DNA from: Limonium bicolor
Taxonomy: Eukaryota; Streptophyta; Magnoliopsida; Caryophyllales; Plumbaginaceae
Length of the DNA stretch: 64,000 bases
Direction of reading: 5' to 3'
Assembly (NCBI GenBank): GCA_023374045.1
Contig: CM041782.1
Location: forward strand, 186,328,925-186,392,924
Shown here: in pieces, positions 34,286 to 47,766 of the stretch
Position numbering within the stretch: position 1 is the first letter of the stretch
Layout: each line of letters opens with the position of its first letter
The notes under the pieces: generated by a model
Database searches by the model: none
Told to the model about the DNA's origin: nothing
Seen by the model: only the letters and a program-made list of their open reading frames with translations
Translations under genes and position numbers: made by a program

Positions 34286-36028
34286 TGTTATACCCAAAAT
34301 TTCAACCCCCGGAAGAAAGTCTCTACTAATAGGCTAGTAGCAAGGTTCCCAGTTCGATCGGCATTTCAGAGTACTAGGGACAGCTTAGTCATCTCCAGGG
34401 ACATTTTCGTAATTTTTCAGGCTCCTAAGCCCCCTATAGGCTTTCTCTCTCCTCCAAATAAGGGTCAAATCAATTCAAAATGCTTTGAAATTTTAACCCA
34501 TGTAAAGGATGACATTTGAAGCATAATGGCGTTGGAATTTTGATTTTTCGAATTTCCAATAATTTTCTAGCAATTTCTGATTGAATCTGACGGAAAATTG
34601 AATTTAAAAATATCCCAATATCCAAAAAATTCGATTCCACTTTAGAAAAATCAGAAATATCATCCTTTACCCATGTGTAAAATTTTATAATCAAATTCCT
34701 TTTGGTAACCCTTGAGCTAAAACGTCGGTAAATCTCGGTTTTTACCGGATTTTTCTATCTTTAAGGAAGATATAAGGAACCTTATCCCGTGATCAAATCA
34801 GAACCTCAAGAACTCTAAGCAACCAGAAAACCTAGCCGTCTCATTCTCCTCACGTTTTTATACATCCAAGCACCAAAATCACATCAAAATCTCTCGAAAT
34901 CACCACCTAAACACACTTTTCAACTCCTAACACATCAACCATCATCAAACATCAACCAAACCACCTCCAAAACGTGAAGAACATCATCAACAATCAACAA
35001 CCAGAAGCCCGGGTCGAACTCAATCCGGAACCGGCATCATCGGAGCCTCCGAAGAATCCCAACGTGAAGAATCATCTTGAATTCGAAGGTAAAACAGGTT
35101 ACAATCCAACTTTTCTGATTCCCCACGACCTTATTAACTCTCTGTTAAATTTTGGGTTCAAACTAACCTTCGTAAGCTTCTGTATTGCTGTTTATTCAAG
35201 CTTATGTCCAATAACTTGTTTACAAGTTTCGTGCTTAATTCGTATTCGAATCGAAAACTTTCAATCACTAACGACTTGTAAACCTTTCAGGCTACACACC
35301 CATAAAATTTGAGCTCAAAACACCTCGGGAACCTTCTGAAAACCCTGTCCGTGGGTGGTCCGTGACCTCGGACTATGGTCCGGGACCTCGGACGCGTTGT
35401 CCGAGACCACGGACACCCACGGACGGCGGCGGATTTAAAAAATTCAAAATTTAGGTTTTTGATAATGTCCGGGCCTCGGACAGCCTGTCCGAGGCCCCGG
35501 ACCCTGCAAATTTTTGTTTTTTCTTTATTTCCGACTTTTCTGTATAGTTTAGGTTAAGGGGTCCGTGGTCTCGGACATGGGGTCCGTGGCTACGGACATA
35601 AGCAAAATTTGACCTAATTCTGCCTCCGAAACCCTAGTTTAGGTAGCTTTCAATTTCACTTTAATTTTCTGTCAAAAAATGCTAAAAACACAAAAAAACA
35701 GAAGCGCGCACTTAGGTTAAAAACGACTTTGTAGTAAGCCGTAAATAAACCAAGTAGAGGAAAAACGACCTAGGAAGGGTAATGAAAGTAATTGAACCCT
35801 AAATAAGTCGAATATCAAGCCCCCGAACCCGAACTCTCCTTTCCTAATTTGATCTAGGTTAAAATTAGGTGGCGACTCATAATAGGTTCCAGTGAGCTAG
35901 CTTAGGTTTTTAATAATTATTGTTTTATGACATGGTTATTAATCTTAGGTTATAAGTGGACCTAAAACCTGATTAGATCCTAATCAGCTTTAATCAACAT
36001 AGGATAGGGTTTAAAATCGAGGCTCACA
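34286..36028 (+). mobile_element. Complex C LTR3
   Basis: 1,743 bp. Several small losses relative to LTR2, including one in the TATA box (AAGATATAAGG near 34768). Confidence 0.93.
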
Positions 36029-39000
36029 GACTGGCGACTCTGCTGGGGACAAACTTCTTAATTTTAACTTGTTTTAATTTTAAGAAAGAGGGCTTAACTC
36101 GAAAATGTTTATTTATGGCTTTATTACTTTGTTCGTTTACTTTTGTGCGCACTTTAATTTTCTGCACCTTTGCATCATATGAGAGCGAGGGTCCACCTAA
36201 ACCAATTTCACCCCGGGACCCGTTTGAGGGTCCCCTGTCAGGGACTCACACCTTTTAGGTGATGTGAATAAGCGGGGGAAAAGAGGAGGGTGTCGTCTAA
36301 CCACACCCCCTTAATACCTGGGCTTTAGCCCCAAGCGTTTTCCTGGCAGTGTCCTTACCTAGCCCATTGTTTGGTCAGTCAAAGACCCGACCGTAGACGC
36401 ACACCTTCAGGTGATGTGAAAAAAGTGGGGAAGCCCAAAGAGAATAGCGTGCAAGCCCTATTCCTTTGAGGTGACCTGGGCCCATGCCCCAAGCACCTCT
36501 CCGGATCGATCCATACCCGTTTGGATTTAAACGTCTAGTGAGGACATGTTGAATTTGTGTGGGCCTTGTTTGCTTGTATGATCGGCCCATTACTCATCCT
36601 ACAGATTGATAGGAACTTCTCCTACATTAACCTAGCCCAGCCCGAATTGGCAGCTCTATTTGTTTGCGGCCCAGAGGTCCTGTTTGGTTTAATATGTGAG
36701 TCATTCGGGCTTCGGCCCAAAAGCTTAGACTTAGGTGATTTCTCTTCTAGGCCCAATCAGAACACTCGGCCCAAATTCCAATTCACATCTAGGACATGGT
36801 TTTAAAAATCATTCGGCCCATGCGCCTATTTCTAGCCCAAACAGATTCTGGCCCAGGTGTCAAATCTCAAAACATTCTGAAGTACCGCATTCATAACTCA
36901 CTTCATCTGGGCCCACAGACCAATTCATAGTTTTGGCCCACGAACTTTGCTCAATCCAGAATTTGGCCCATAACATAAAACATTCGAATCCCAGAGATAG
37001 TTTGTGCAACCCATTATTCTAGTTTTGGCCTCAAGGCCCAAACGGGTCATCAAACGAATCTTAGGCTTCAAGGTTTCTCCCTCGGCCTAGAGGCCCATTC
37101 ATAATCCATGTGGCTTCCTTCGGCCCGTTTGCTCCACTTCCACGTTAAGGGTATTCAGGCCCACACATCCGCTCTAACCTAGGGATCACTCTAGTCCATG
37201 CACTTCACTCTCAGTTTGGAAGAGATTCAGGCCCTAGTTCCTCCTACATAACCCATAGGCATTCCTAGTTCAAGTACTTCGTGGAGCCTACTAAGAGTCC
37301 AAGAAGAAGTCGATCACAGTCATCTTAGCGATATCCCGGCGGTCAAGAGCTCGAGTCTTCAGCATGCCGACTTCAGATGGTTCAGCAGGATTCGGATTCA
37401 ACAGAAATTTTAGGGTTCCCATGCATTCTACTGCATAACCTGCAATAACATTCATATTTCAAATGCACCTCATATTTTTCAAAGAATGATCGTTTTCAAA
37501 CCACTAATAAGAAGCATCGATTTTGTTGAATCATCTTCTTCCTCATGTTCACAAATGAATGACTTTTTCAAGTCTAAATGATAACACAAAAAAAAAGGTT
37601 TTGTTTCACACAAGTTTCTTTTGAATGGTTCATGAATTAATTATTTCACGACAATGGAACACAAAGACTTGTATTTTGTTTCTCAATTTTGAGCATGCCT
37701 TACCAAACCGCACAACTCACCACATAATATCCAAACAACCCACAATGAGGTTCAAGGCCCACATCTATCAAACTGTTGTCACGAACCCCAAATCAATACT
37801 GGGGGCAATCTGAGTTTAGAATCATTGTCTTCGAATCTTTTGTTTAAACGTGTGAACTAGTCTCTGAGTGAAATTCGCGAGAGTGTCTTGAGCGGGAAAA
37901 CCATGAGTGAACGAGCGTGTCATTTTTACACGACTCCGGCGAGACCACATTCAAAGGTGAGGAAAACGGCATAACTCTGACCGAAGGAGATAATTTGTAA
38001 ATTTACTCTTAAACCTGCGAAAAGTAACAAAGAACGGATACACAACTATTAGGGATGACGAAGCACCTAGGTACAACACCACATAGCCAAAAGCTTGTGA
38101 ACCCTGACATTAAACCCTAGGCACCCCCGCTGAGCTTTTCGTATACATCCTCTTTTACAACATTACAAACTCCACAAACAAGCCAGCCAATGATGAGCAA
38201 CCGACCCGGTGACCAAAGGAAGCAAGGAGCCCGACTTCCGAACAGCAACTTCACAAGTCCAAAGAAGCAACGCCGTTACCAAGACAATGAAATGATCCGC
38301 AAATGGTCCCAAAGCGGCACAGGATCCCATGAGCTCACATCAAAAAACAGCTCTCAAAGTTCAAACCGGGAAACACAAGAACCCCGAGGAAAAAGAGATT
38401 CAAAGAAAGGCTGATCTGGAAAGCCTCGAAGTGATCCAAAATCAGAAGAAAGGGAGAAGGTGCAGGGAACAACCCAAAAGTTCCAAGTCCCAAGTTTACA
38501 AGCGAAGTCATCACGAAGTAGCCAAACGACTTCAGGACAAAGAAGGCAAGTCCGAGAGAAGGTGCAAGTTGCAGCTTTGGTCACCCTTATAGCTCCACAT
38601 ATCCTAAACATTCCTCCATTGTCCTATTGTCATTCATCACACCCTATAGCCACGTTATAAGCTTAAGAGACTTCCGACTCAGTAGTTGTGTATCCAATCG
38701 CGTGAAAGTAACGGGTTGAATGCGTAAATCTAACAAATGTCAAATTCAGTGGTTGAGAAGTTGTGACCGTAAGTGAGAAATGAGTGCAAACACCAAACAC
38801 GCCGAGTGTAGGTTAGGAAGCACCACATAAAAACATAAGCCTTGACCCTGTGAGGACGAGACTCATTCGCACGTTTAATAAAAGAAAATACCGGGGGCAA
38901 TCGATCGTTCCGATCGATTGCCATGAACTCTAGCTCAGATTGTCTTAAGGGAAAATACTGGGGGCCAACAATTGCTATGACAACACCAATTGAAACCCAG

Positions 39001-39678
39001 AGCTCAAACATCACCACCACCATTCCACCGCAGGCACATATAAGCCCTTACCTCCACGTCAAACACCTCAGGCCCACATAAGCCCTTACCTCCACACCAC
39101 CACTACACAGGCCCACAAAAGCCCTTACTTGCACATCAAACACCACAGGCCCACATAAGCCCTTACTTTCACACCATACACCACACAAGCCTAAACCACT
39201 ACATAGGCCCACATAAGTCCTTACCTTTACACCATACCCCACCGATGGCATGTTCATCTCCTAGGAGATAAATTACAAGTCTGAAATCTGTGGTCAGGAA
39301 ATGATAATTTCACTTTCCTTTTCAGTAAACAGAATTTTCTTCAAACACTGCCACGTTTGGCACCTCTTCAGCAAATTTCTTGTCTTGAACAACTTTCCTC
39401 CAAACACTTCGGTTTCATAAACCTCATCATGGCCACATTTGGCACACTTTCTAGCAATGTCTTGCTTTGGACAATTTTTGATCCTTAAACGTTGCCATGT
39501 TTGGCACATTTTCCAACGATTTCTTGTTTTGGACAAGTCTCCTACAAACACTTTGATTGTATTTTGACATGCACATCACCATTGCCACGTTGGCACTTTC
39601 ATAATCAACTTTCATCTTGATCATCTGCATAGAGTTTACCTTGCATCCGTCCGTACGAGGCTCCTCAACATGGGCCAG

Positions 39679-39987
39679 AGATACAGATTCTCACCCGAAG
39701 ATACAGATTCTTCAGAGATACAGATTCTCGCCCCGAAGATACAGATTCTTCAGAGATACAGATTCTCGTCCGGAAGATACAGATTCTTCAGAGATACAGA
39801 TTCTCAGCCGAAGATACAGATTCTTCAGAGATACAGATTCTCAGCCGAAGATACAGATTCTTCAGAGATACAGATTCTCATCCATAGATACAGACTCTTC
39901 AGAGATACAGATTCTCACCCATAGATTCAGATACAGATTCTCACCACGAAGATGCAGATTCTTTACAGATACAAATTCTCGCCTGAG
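39679..39987 (+). repeat. 37-38-bp minisatellite, unit 3
   Basis: Same array as unit 1, with equal copy number by eye. Confidence 0.88.
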
Positions 39988-40217
39988 TAGAAGAGCTCAC
40001 CCTCAAGCTCGTCATAAGTCTTACCCACTTCCTTAGCACCTGCCACGTTTGGCACTCTCAGTCCTTAACCTTTTACACATAGGTTCCGGTCCTAGGCGCA
40101 CCTAGGTCATACAATTTAGCATCACCATCAGCATCCATCATCATCAACATCATCAAAATCATCAACATCAGCATCATCATATCATCTTCTTCTGCATGAC
40201 ATCTACATTTGCATTAC

Positions 40218-40710
40218 AGGTTCCCGACACCTTATAATGCTCGGCGTATTCCATTCAATCCAGGTTCCCGACACCTTATAATGCTCGGCGTATTCCATTC
40301 AATCCCAGGTTCCCGACACCTTATAATGCTCGGCGTATTCATTCATCCCAGGTTCCCGACACCTTATAATGCTCGGCGTATTCCATTCAATCAGGTTCCC
40401 GACACCTTATAATGCTCGGCGTATTCCATTCATCCAGGTTCCCGACACCTTAATGCTCGGCGTACATTCATCCCAGGTTCCCGACACCTTATAATGCTCG
40501 GCGTATTCATTCAATCCAGGTTCAACCTTATAATGCTCGCGTATTCCATTCAATCTAGGTTCGACACCTTAGAATCGCGTACTTCATTCCTTTCAGGTAG
40601 TCGACGCCTTAGAATAGCTTGACGTACATCATGCTCATAGGTAGTAACGCCTTAGAATAGCTTGACATCTTCATCACCTTAGGTAGTCAGCGCCTTAGAA
40701 TAGCTCGACA
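40218..40710 (+). repeat. 45-bp minisatellite, unit 3, with many small deletions
   Basis: About nine copies whose spacing drifts because single to few bases are missing in most of them (for example CATTCATCCAGG and TTCAACCTTATAATGC), ending in three diverged relatives. This contrasts with near-perfect copies in units 1 and 2. Confidence 0.88.
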
Positions 40711-40830
40711 CAACTTGCTAGATTTCAAATGGCATACGAGGTCTTTTAGGATCCAGAATTTTGGGGTATCACTCAAGCATCAACTAGTCTTTTCATCTTC
40801 ATTACAAAGCCTAGTTGACGGGGGGCAATC

Positions 40831-42589
40831 TGTTATACCCAAAATTTCAACCCCCCGGAAGAAAGTCTCTACTAATAGGCTAGTAGCAAGAGTTCCCAGT
40901 TCGATCGGCACGTTTCAGAGTACTAGGGACAGCTTAGTCATCTCCAGGGGCGTTTTCGTAATTTTTCAAGGCTCCTAAACCCCCTATAGGCTTTCTCTCT
41001 CCTCCAAATAAGGGTCAAATCAATTCAAAATGCTTTGAAATTTTAACCCATGATAAAGGATGACATTTGAAGCATAATGGCGTTGGAATTTTGATTTTTC
41101 GAATTTCCAATAATTTTCTAGCAATTTCTGATTGAATCTGACGGAAAATTGAATTTAAAAATATCCCAATATCCAAAAAATTCGATTCCACTTTAGAAAA
41201 ATCAGAAATATCATCCTTTACCCATGTGTAAAATTTTATAATCAAATTCCTTTTGGTAACCCTTGAGCTAAAACGTCGGTAAATCTCGGTTTTTACCGGA
41301 TTTTTCTATCTTTAAGGAAGCCTATATAAGGAACCTTATCCCGTGATCAAATCAGAACCTCAAGAACTCTAAGCAACCAGAAAACCTAGCCGTCTCATTC
41401 TCCTCACGTTTTTATACATCCAAGCACCAAAATCACATCAAAAATCTCTCGAAATCACCACCTAAACACACTTTTCAACTCCTAACACATCAACCATCAT
41501 CAAACATCAACCAAACCACCTCCAAAACGTGAAGAACATCATCAACAATCAACAACCAGAAGCCCGGGTCGAACTCAATCCGGAACCGGCATCATCGGAG
41601 CCTCCGAAGAATCCCAACGTGAAGAATCATCTTGAATTCGAAGGTAAAACAGGTTACAATCCAACTTTTCTGATTCCCCACGACCTTATTAACTCTCTGT
41701 TAAATTTTGGGTTCAAACTAACCTTCGTAAGCTTCTGTATTGCTGTTTATTCAAGCTTCTATCCAATAACTTGTTTACTAAGTTTCGTGCTTAATTCGTA
41801 TTCAAATCGAAAACTTTCAATCACTAACGACTTGTAAACCTTTCAGGCTACACACCCATAAAATTTGAGCTCAAAACACCCTCGGGAACCTTCTGAAAAC
41901 CCCTGTCCGTGGGTGGTCCGTGACCTCGGACCTATGGTCCGGGACCTCGGACGCGTTGTCCGAGACCACGGACACCCACGGACGGCGGCGGGATTTAAAA
42001 AATTCAAAATTTAGGTTTTCTGATAATGTCCGGGCCCTCGGACAGCCTGTCCGAGGCCCCGGACCCTGCAAATTTTTTTTTTTCTTTATTTCCGACTTTT
42101 CTGTATAGTTTAGGTTAACTGGGGTCCGTGGTCTCGGACATGGGGTCCGTGGCTACGGACATAAGCAAAATTTGACCTAATTCTGCCTCCGAAACCCTAG
42201 TTTAGGTAGCTTTCAATTTCACTTTAATTTTCTGTCAAAAAATGCTAAAAACACAAAAAAACAGAAGCGCGCACTTGGTTAAAAACGACTTTGTAGTAAG
42301 CCGTAAATAAACCAAGTAGAGGAAAAACGACCTAGGAAGGGTAATGAAAGTAATTGAACCCTAAATAAGTCGAATATCAAGCCCCCGAACCCGAACTCTC
42401 CTTTCCTAATTTGATCTAGGTTAAAATTAGGTGGCGACTCATAATAGGTTCCAGTGAGCTAGCTTAGGTTTTAATAATTATTGTTTTATGACATGGTTAT
42501 TAATCTTAGGTTATAAGTGGACCTAAAACCCGATTAGATCCTAATCAGCTTTAATCAACATAGGATAGGGTTTAAAATCGAGGCTCACA
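40831..42589 (+). mobile_element. Complex C LTR4
   Basis: 1,759 bp, intact TG...CA ends, followed by a primer site at 42593. Confidence 0.93.
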
Positions 42590-45500
42590 GACTGGCGACT
42601 CTGCTGGGGACAAACTTCTTAATTTTAACTTGTTTTAATTTTAAGAAAGAGGGCTTAACTCGAAAATGTTTATTTATGGCTTTATTACTTTGTTCGTTTA
42701 CTTTTGTGCGCACTTTAATTTTCTGCACCTTTGCATCATATGAGAGCGAGGGTCCACCTAAACCAATTTCACCCCGGGACCCGTTTGAGGGTCCCCTGTC
42801 AGGGACTCACACCTTTTAGGTGATGTGAATAAGCGGGGGAAAAGAGGAGGGTGTCGTCTAACCACACCCCCTTAATACCTGGGCTTTAGCCCCAAGCGTT
42901 TTCCTGGCAGTGTCCTTACCTAGCCCATTGTTTGGTCAGTCAAAGACCCGACCGTAGACGCACACCTTCAGGTGATGTGAAAAAAGTGGGGAAGCCCAAA
43001 GAGAATAGCGTGCAAGCCCTATTCCTTTGAGGTGACCTGGGCCCATGCCCCAAGCACCTCTCCGGATCGATCCATACCCGTTTGGATTTAAACGTCTAGT
43101 GAGGACATGTTGAATTTGTGTGGGCCTTGTTTGCTTGTATGATCGGCCATTACTCATCCTACAGATTGATAGGAACTTCTCCTACATTAACCTAGCCCAG
43201 CCCGAATTGGCAGCTCTATTTGTTTGCGGCCCAGAGGTCCTGTTTGGTTTAATATGTGAGTCATTCGGGCTTCGGCCCAAAAGCTTAGACTTAGGTGATT
43301 CTCTTCTAGGCCCAATCAGAACCACTCGGCCCAAATTCCAATTCACATCTAGGACATGGTTTAAAAATCATTTCGGCCCATGCGCCCTATTTCTAGCCCA
43401 AACAGATTCTGGCCCAGGTGTCAAATTCTCAAAACATTCTGAGTACCGCATTCATAACTCACTTCATCTGGGCCCACAGACCAATTCATAGTTTTGGCCC
43501 ACGAACTTTGCTTCAATCCAGAATTTTGGCCATAACATAAAACATTCGAATCCCAGATAGTTTGTGCAACCCATTCATTCTAGTTTTGGCCTCAAGGCCC
43601 AACAGGGTCATCAAACGAATCTTAGGCTTCAAGGTTTCTCCCTCGGCCTAGAGGCCCATTCATAATCCATGTGGCTTCCTTCGGCCCGTTTGCTCCACTT
43701 CCACGTTAAGGGTATTCAGGCCCACACATCCGCTCTAACCTAGGGATCACTCTAGTCCATGCACTTCACTCTCAGTTTGGAAGAGATTCAGGCCCTAGTT
43801 CCTCCTACATAACCCATAGGCATTCTAGTTCAAGTACTTCGTGGAGCCTACTAAGAGTCCAAGAAGAAGTCGATCACAGTCATCTTAGCGATATCCCGGC
43901 GGTCAAGAGCTCGAGTCTTCAGCATGCCGACTTCAGATGGTTCAGCAGGATTCGGATTCAACAGAAATTTTAGGGTTCCCATGCATTCTACTGCATAACC
44001 TGCAAAATTCATATTTCAAATGCACCTCTCATATTTTCAAAGAATGATCGTTTTCAAACCACTAATAAGAAGCATCGATTTTGTTGAATCATCTTCTTCC
44101 TCATGTTCACAAATGAATGACTTTTTCAAGTCTAAATGATAACACAAAAAAAAAGGTTTTGTTTCACACAAGTTTTTTTGAATGGTTCATGAATTAATTA
44201 TTTCACGACAATGGAACACAAAGACTTGTATTTGTTTCTCATTTTGAGCATGCCTTACCAAACCGCACAACTCACCACATAATATCCAAACAACCACATG
44301 AGAGGTTCAAGGCCACATCTATCAAACTGTTGTCACGAACCCCAAATCAATACTGGGGGCAATCTGAGTTTAGAATCATTGTCTTCGAATCTTTTGTTTA
44401 AACGTGTGAACTAGTCTCTGAGTGAAATTCGCGAGAGTGTCTTGAGCGGGAAAACCATGAGTGAACGAGCGTGTCATTTTTACACGACTCCGGCGAGACC
44501 ACATTCAAAGGTGAGGAAAACGGCATAACTCTGACCGAAGGAGATAATTTGTAAATTTACTCTAAACCTGCGAAAAGTAACAAAGAACGGATACACAACT
44601 ATTAGGGATGACGAAGCACCTAGGTACAACACCACATAGCCAAAAGCTTGTGAACCCTGACATTAAACCCTAGGCACCCCCGCTGAGCTTTTCGTATACA
44701 TCCTCTTTTACAACATTACAAACTCCACAAACAAGCCAGCCAATGATGAGCAACCGACCCGGTGACCAAAGGAAGCAAGGAGCCCGACTTCCGAACAGCA
44801 ACTTCACAAGTCCAAAGAAGCAACGCCATTACCAAGACAATGAAATGATCCGCAAATGGTCCCAAAGCGACACAGGATCCCATGAGCTCACATCAAAAAA
44901 CAGCTCTCAAAGTTCAAAACCGGGAAACACAAGAACCCCGAGGAAAAAGAGATTCAAAGAAAGGCTGATCTGGAAAGCCTCGAAGTGATCCAAAATCAGA
45001 AGAAAGGGAGAAGGTGCAGGGACAACCCAAAAGTTCCAAGTCCCAAGTTTACAAGCGAAGTCATCACGAAGTAGCCAAACGACTTCAGGACAAAGAAGGC
45101 AAGTCCGAGAGAAGGTGCAAGTTGCAGCTTTGGTCACCCTTATAGCTCCACATATCCTAAACATTCCTCCATTGTCCTATTGTCATTCATCACACCCTAT
45201 AGCCACGTTATAAGCTTAAGAGACTTCCGACTCAGTAGTTGTGTATCCAATCGCGTGAAAGTAACGGGTTGAATGCGTAAATCTAACAAATGTCAAATTC
45301 AGTGGTTGAGAAGTTGTGACCGTAAGTGAGAAACGAGTGCAAACACCAAACACGCCGAGTGTAGGTTAGGAAGCACCACATAAAAACATAAGCCTTTACC
45401 CTGTGAGGACGAGACTCATTCGCACGTTTAATAAAAGAAAATACCGGGGGCAATCGATCGTTCCGATCGATTGCCATGAACTCTAGCTCAGATTGTCTTA

Positions 45501-46245
45501 AGGGAAAATACTGGGGGCAATTGTTGGCTCCAACAATTGCTATGACAACACCAATTGAAACCCAGAGCTCAAACATCAACACCACCATTCCACCGCAGGC
45601 ACATATAAGCCCTTACCTCCACGTCAAACACCTCAGGCCCACATAAGCCCTTACCTCCACACCACCACTACACAGGCCCACAAAAGCCCTTACTTGCACA
45701 TCAAACACCACAGGCCCACATAAGCCCTTACTTTCACACCATACACCACACAAGCCTAAACCACTACATAGGCCCACATAAGTCCTTACCTTTACACCAT
45801 ACCCCACCGATGGCATGTTCATCTCCTAGGAGATAAATTACAAGTCCGAAATCTGTGGTCAGGAAATGATAATTTCACTTTCCTTTTCAGTAAACAGAAT
45901 TTTCTTCAAACACTGCCACGTTTGGCACCTCTTTCAGCAAATTTCTTGTCTTGAACAACTTTCCTCCAAACACTTCGGTTTCATAAACCTCATCATGGCC
46001 ACATTTGGCACACTTTCTAGCAATGTCTTGCTTTGGACAATTTTTGATCCTTAAACGTTGCCATGTTTGGCACATTTTCCAACGATTTCTTGTTTTGGAC
46101 AAGTCTCCTACAAACACTTTGATTGTATTTTGACATGCACATCACCATTGCCACGTTTGGCACTTTCATAATCAACTTTCATCTTGATCATCTGCATAGA
46201 GTTTACCTTGCATCCGTCCGTACGAGGCTCCTCAACATGGGCCAG

Positions 46246-46553
46246 AGATACAGATTCTCACCGAAGATACAGATTCTTCAGAGATACAGATTCTCGCCCC
46301 GAAGATACAGATTCTTCAGAGATATAGATTCTCGTCCGGAAGATACAGATTCTTCAGAGATACAGATTCTCAGCCGAAGATACAGATTCTTCAGAGATAC
46401 AGATTCTCAGCCGAAGATACAGATTCTTCAGAGATACAGATTCTCATCCATAGATACAGACTCTTCAGAGATACAGATTCTCACCCATAGATTCAGATAC
46501 AGATTCTCACCACGAAGATGCAGATTCTTTACAGATACAAATTCTCGCCTGAG
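46246..46553 (+). repeat. 37-38-bp minisatellite, unit 4
   Basis: Same array as in the other units. Confidence 0.88.
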
Positions 46554-46798
46554 TAGAAGAGCTCACCCTCAAGCTCGTCATAAGTCTTACCCACTTCCTT
46601 AGCACCTGCCACGTTTGGCACTCTCAGTCCTTAACCTTTTACACATAGGTTCCGGTCCCTAGGCGCACCTAGGTCATACAATTTAGCATCACCATCAGCA
46701 TCATCAGCATCATCATCATCATCAACATCATCAACATCATCAACATCAGCATCATCATCATATCATCTTCTTCTGCATGACATCTACATTTGCATTAC

Positions 46799-47173
46799 AG
46801 GTTCCCGACACCTTATAATGCTCGGCGTATTCCATTCAATCCCAGGTTCCCGACCTTATAATGCTCGGCGTATTCCATTCAATCCCAGGTTCCCGACACC
46901 TTATAATGCTCGGCGTATTCCATTCAATCCCAGGTTCCCGACACCTTATAATGCTCGGCGTATTCCATTCAATCCCAGGTTCCCGACACCTTATAATGCT
47001 CGGCGTATTCCATTCAATCCCAGGTTCCCGACACCTTATAATGCTCGGCGTATTCCATTCAATCCCAGGTTCCCGACACCTTATAATGTTCGGCGTATTC
47101 AACCTTCAATCCCAGGTTCCCGACACCTTATAATGCTCGGCGTATTCCATTCATCCCAGTTCCTGATACCTTA
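46799..47173 (+). repeat. 45-bp minisatellite, unit 4 (truncated)
   Basis: Eight to nine copies, one with an inserted stretch near 47098, ending abruptly at the junction with LTR5. Confidence 0.88.
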
Positions 47174-47761
47174 AAATTCAAAATTTAGGTTTTCTGATAA
47201 TGTCCGGGCCCTCGGACAGCCTGTCCGAGGCCCGGACCCTGCAAATTTTGTGTTTTTCTTTATTTCCGACTTTTCTGTATGTTTAGGTTAACTGGGGTCC
47301 GTGGTCTCGGACATGGGGTCCGTGGCTACGGACATAAGCAAAATTTGACCTAATTCTGCCTCCGAAACCCTAGTTTAGGTAGCTTTCAATTTCACTTTAA
47401 TTTTCTGTCAAAAAATGCTAAAAACACAAAAAACAGAAGCGCGCACTTAGGTTAAAAACGACTTTGTAGAAGCCGTAAATAAAACCAAGTAGAGGAAAAA
47501 CGACCTAGGAAGGGTAATGAAAGTAATTGAGCCCTAAAAAGTCGCATATCAAGCCCCCGAACCCGAACTCTCCTTTTCCTAATTTGATCTAGGTTAAAAT
47601 TAGGTGGCGACTCATAATAGGTTCCAGTGAGCTAGCTTAGGTTTTTAATTAATAGTTTTATGACATGGTTATTAATCTTAGGTTATAAGTGGACCTAAAA
47701 CCCGATTAGATCCTAATCAGCTTTAATCAACATAGGATAGGGTTTAAAATCGAGGCTCACA
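47174..47761 (+). mobile_element. Complex C LTR5, 5'-truncated
   Basis: Matches LTR4 from about 41995 to its end at 42589, so roughly the first 1.16 kb is missing, including the TATA box. The junction with the 45-bp array shares TTA/TTAAAA microhomology. The true outer end GGCTCACA and the flanking duplication ACGGT are intact. Confidence 0.9.
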
Positions 47762-47766
47762 ACGGT
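47762..47766. other. Target-site duplication of complex C, right copy
   Basis: ACGGT, identical to 21099-21103, and in register with the satellite on both sides. Confidence 0.9.

Larger units (their letters stand above)
36029..40830 (+). mobile_element. Complex C interior 3 (noncoding)
   Basis: Same block order, with primer site at 36032. The GGCCCA block (about 36560-37170) and the 45-bp array carry clusters of small deletions. Confidence 0.85.
42590..47173 (+). mobile_element. Complex C interior 4, 3' end deleted
   Basis: Same block order, but the interior stops inside the 45-bp array at about 47173. The diverged tail repeats and the terminal purine tract are missing. At about 45516 it keeps a full palindrome GCAATTGTTGG/CCAACAATTGC that units 2 and 3 lack. 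Confidence 0.85.
21104..47761 (+). mobile_element. Complex C: tandem LTR-interior array of a non-autonomous retrotransposon
   Basis: Units start at 21104, 27691, 34286 and 40831 (spacing 6,587, 6,595 and 6,545 bp), each an LTR of about 1.75 kb plus an interior of about 4.8 kb. A truncated fifth LTR follows. The outermost LTR ends are flanked by the same 5 bases, ACGGT (21099-21103 and 47762-47766), so the whole 26.7 kb occupies one insertion site. No gag or pol domain is visible in any interior. Tandem repeats near the 3' end and a non-Met primer site resemble the Tat/Ogre branch; that assignment is tentative. Confidence 0.93.
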
